Position numbers and translations under genes: made by a program. A stretch of DNA of 34,995 bases from an uncultured Oligoflexia bacterium. GTDB lineage: Bacteria; Bdellovibrionota; Bacteriovoracia; Bacteriovoracales; Bacteriovoracaceae. The first letter of the stretch is position 1, and each line of letters starts with the position of its first letter. The stretch spans positions 1 through 34,995 of the forward strand of contig CATLVU010000017.1 in NCBI GenBank assembly GCA_950061135.1. Reading direction: 5' to 3'. The notes beneath the pieces are model-generated. The model did no database searches. It had not been told where the DNA came from and saw only the letters and a list, made by a program, of their open reading frames with translations. Shown here one piece after another: positions 33,177 to 34,995 of the stretch.

Positions 33177-34058
33177 CTAATCGAGTTTAACTTCTAATTC
33201 AAACTCAATACCTGTTTTTTCTTTAACTTCTTTTTTAATGTTCATAACTAAGTTTTTAAAGTCCTCAGTTGTAGCTCCGCCCTCATGTTCAATAAAATTA
33301 GCATGTTTATGACTAATATGTAATTTATCTGAACCAAACCCTTTCATACCAAGTTGGTCAAGAATCATTCCTGCTCTTTGCTCAATGCTAGGGTTCTTAA
33401 AAACACTTCCGCAATTTTTTGTACCTAAGGGTTGAGTTTCATTTCTTAGTCTTAGATATTTTTTAATTATTTGCGAAACTTTTTCATCAGTTCCAAAATG
33501 TTTTATTTGTGCCTTGATTATAATTTCATCTTTTTTTAAAAAAAGATTTTTTCTGTACGTAAAATCATTCGCGTCAACCACTTTCGTTTTAACTATTCCG
33601 CTTGAATCTAATATCCATACCTTTTCTACAAGTCGCCCAATTTCACCTAGTGAAGTACCCGCATTCATACAAATTGATCCACCAACAGTTCCTGGTATTC
33701 CCGTAAATGCCTCCCAGCCTTTAAGATTGAATTTAATCGCTAAAGAAGTGAGCTTGGAAATTGAAGTTGAAGCGCTGAAAGTATAGTTCTCACAATAATC
33801 ATTAGAATGTATCTCTGGTAACTCTAACTTAATATATAAAATTTCTGAATTTGTTAAAACCTGATTTGCTCCAAGTCCAATCATTCTATATTTAATATTA
33901 TGTTCTTTTGTGATTTGCACGACTTTTTGAAGTCCAACTAGAGTATTGCAAATTATTAAACTACCGACAAAGTCCAACTTAATCGTCATAAACTTTGAAA
34001 GATTCTGCTTTTCTAAAAAAACAGTGTCTGAAATATTTCTAAACAGTGAGTTCATCAA
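33177..34058 (-). CDS. murB: UDP-N-acetylmuramate dehydrogenase
   Basis: MurB reduces enolpyruvyl-UDP-GlcNAc to UDP-MurNAc with FAD and NADPH. Visible are the FAD segment RMIGLGANQVL (58-68), GIPGTVGGSICMNAG (about 118-132), TYRKNLFL, the catalytic-serine motif CGSVFKNP, and KLHISHKHANFIEHEGGATT. The shorter layout (293 residues) is of the type II form. The ATG lies 20 bases inside murC, coupling translation. An alternative ATG is the next codon. Confidence 0.95.
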   Translation of the reverse strand: MMNSLFRNISDTVFLEKQNLSKFMTIKLDFVGSLIICNTLVGLQKVVQITKEHNIKYRMIGLGANQVLTNSEILYIKLELPEIHSNDYCENYTFSASTSISKLTSLAIKFNLKGWEAFTGIPGTVGGSICMNAGTSLGEIGRLVEKVWILDSSGIVKTKVVDANDFTYRKNLFLKKDEIIIKAQIKHFGTDEKVSQIIKKYLRLRNETQPLGTKNCGSVFKNPSIEQRAGMILDQLGMKGFGSDKLHISHKHANFIEHEGGATTEDFKNLVMNIKKEVKEKTGIEFELEVKLD

Positions 34059-34995
34059 TGGCTTCCTTTAAAAGCCGACTAATTTTACCTGCACCTAAAC
34101 ATAACAACACTTTGTTATTGTCTTTATGTTGCTCAATCAATTCTTTTAGATTCCAATCTGCTAAATAAGTTGCCTCGGCCCCTTGTATTTCATTTGCAAG
34201 TCGTTCACTTGTTATGTTTTTAATTTCTTTTTCAGAGGCGGGATAAATAGGAGCAATGTAAACGCTTTCAACTCCAGTAAAACATTCTGTGAACTCGTTC
34301 CAAAGTCTTTCCGTTCTTGAAAACCTGTGAGGTTCAAATAAAACAGAAACGTCTTTATCTTTATAACGCTTTAGTGCTGTTTGAATCGTAGCTTGAATTT
34401 CTGTTGGATGGTGTCCATAGTCATCAACTATCACTAAATTTTCGTCATTGTATACAACTTCAAATCTTCTTTTGATCCCGGCAAACGAGCCTACAGCCTT
34501 TGAAATCTCTTCCAAAGAAAAGCCAAGCTGATTAATAAGAGCAATCGCTCCTGTTGCATTTAAAATATTATGCTCCCCTGCTAACTGCATTTTAAACTCT
34601 GCTTCTTCCTTTTCGTTTTTTACTACAAACACAGTATGAGTTGCATCTGTAGATTTTTCCTGAACTTCATAATCAAGCACTTCACAAAAGCTTTTCTTAC
34701 TCTTAAAGCCGTAGGTAAGATATTTTTTATTTCCTTTAAGTGCTATGTCACACAAGTTTTTATCATGCCCGTTAACAACAACAATCCCGTAAAAAGGAAT
34801 TTGTGTTATAAAGCTTTCAAAAGCTTGTTCTACTTTTTCTTTAGTGCCATAAAAGTCTAGGTGGTCATTATCAATATTTGTAAGAACAGAACAAATAGGG
34901 TTTAAACATAGAAAACTTCCATCAGATTCATCTGCTTCTGCTATTACATATTTGCCATTACCCCAAAATGCATTACTACCAATGTTTTTTACGAT
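34039..34995 (-). CDS. murC: UDP-N-acetylmuramate--L-alanine ligase (N-terminus cut by window edge)
   Basis: MurC adds L-alanine to UDP-MurNAc. The frame is open to the right edge, so the first roughly 150 residues, including the P-loop, are missing. The visible portion begins IVKNIGSNAFWGNGKY and includes AEADESDGSFL, LTNIDNDHLDFYG, FITQIPFYGIVVV, GIKRRFEVV, DDYGHHPTEI and FEPHRFSRT, all standard for MurC. The stop codon lies within murB (20-base overlap). It belongs to the murC-murB-ftsQ-ftsA-ftsZ operon, whose promoter is beyond the window. Confidence 0.96.
   Translation of the reverse strand: MVKNIGSNAFWGNGKYVIAEADESDGSFLCLNPICSVLTNIDNDHLDFYGTKEKVEQAFESFITQIPFYGIVVVNGHDKNLCDIALKGNKKYLTYGFKSKKSFCEVLDYEVQEKSTDATHTVFVVKNEKEEAEFKMQLAGEHNILNATGAIALINQLGFSLEEISKAVGSFAGIKRRFEVVYNDENLVIVDDYGHHPTEIQATIQTALKRYKDKDVSVLFEPHRFSRTERLWNEFTECFTGVESVYIAPIYPASEKEIKNITSERLANEIQGAEATYLADWNLKELIEQHKDNNKVLLCLGAGKISRLLKEAIDELTV

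Noticed and set aside
33514-33786. Rightward 90-codon frame
   Set aside because: Antisense to murB core motifs; no ribosome site.
1-34995. CRISPR array, transposon, prophage, tRNA or rRNA
   Set aside because: No spaced repeats, transposase, integrase or structural-RNA sequence was recognised; the window is continuous chromosomal coding sequence.

Overview
The window is AT-rich, densely packed bacterial chromosome with no rRNA, tRNA, insertion sequence, phage or CRISPR array visible. LPS-related genes (LpxH-like hydrolase, heptose nucleotidyltransferase, GT9 heptosyltransferase), flagellar genes, MutS2, RqcH, RNase J and a dcw cluster point to a flagellated Gram-negative. The combination and low GC fit a Bdellovibrionota-type organism (Bacteriovorax/Halobacteriovorax-like), but this is inference from gene content, not a phylogeny.

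Left part (1-11464). A MoxR AAA+ ATPase cut by the left edge, a secreted hypothetical protein and a compact NFACT/RqcH protein run leftward. RqcH is divergent from mutS2, with start codons only six bases apart. A leftward cluster follows: cysQ, a receiver-less sigma-54 activator, rlmE, a one-domain penicillin-binding protein and lepB. Next come a small gene that appears to use an AUU start, and a 510-residue polytopic membrane protein.

Middle (11465-20288). An orphan terminator precedes a rightward, nearly gapless ten-gene run: fliD, fliS, a fliT-like gene, a 44-residue microprotein, a GT9 glycosyltransferase with an extra C-terminal region, an unknown 184-residue protein, a soluble histidine kinase, a stand-alone receiver, nadK and recN. 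The layout ties filament capping and export chaperones to a sugar transferase and a two-component pair.

Right-middle (20280-25810, leftward). prmA (interrupted by two in-frame stops), rsmE, an RDD membrane protein and rfaE2 are followed by flagellin fliC. fliC has a near-consensus sigma-28 promoter, a leader with two hairpins and a good terminator. Then come a PilZ protein with a strongly structured leader, and an LpxH-like hydrolase. 

Right part (25811-34995). Rightward udk, RNase J and a small Cys-containing protein converge on a leftward double-fasciclin lipoprotein. The leftward dcw segment murC (cut by the right edge)-murB-ftsQ-ftsA-ftsZ ends in a clear terminator. All intergenic gaps are under 300 bases. 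The best candidates for something new are the rqcH/mutS2 pair, the possible flagellar heptosylation module, the three-copy nonamer between fliC and the PilZ gene, the AUU-start small gene and the doubly interrupted prmA.
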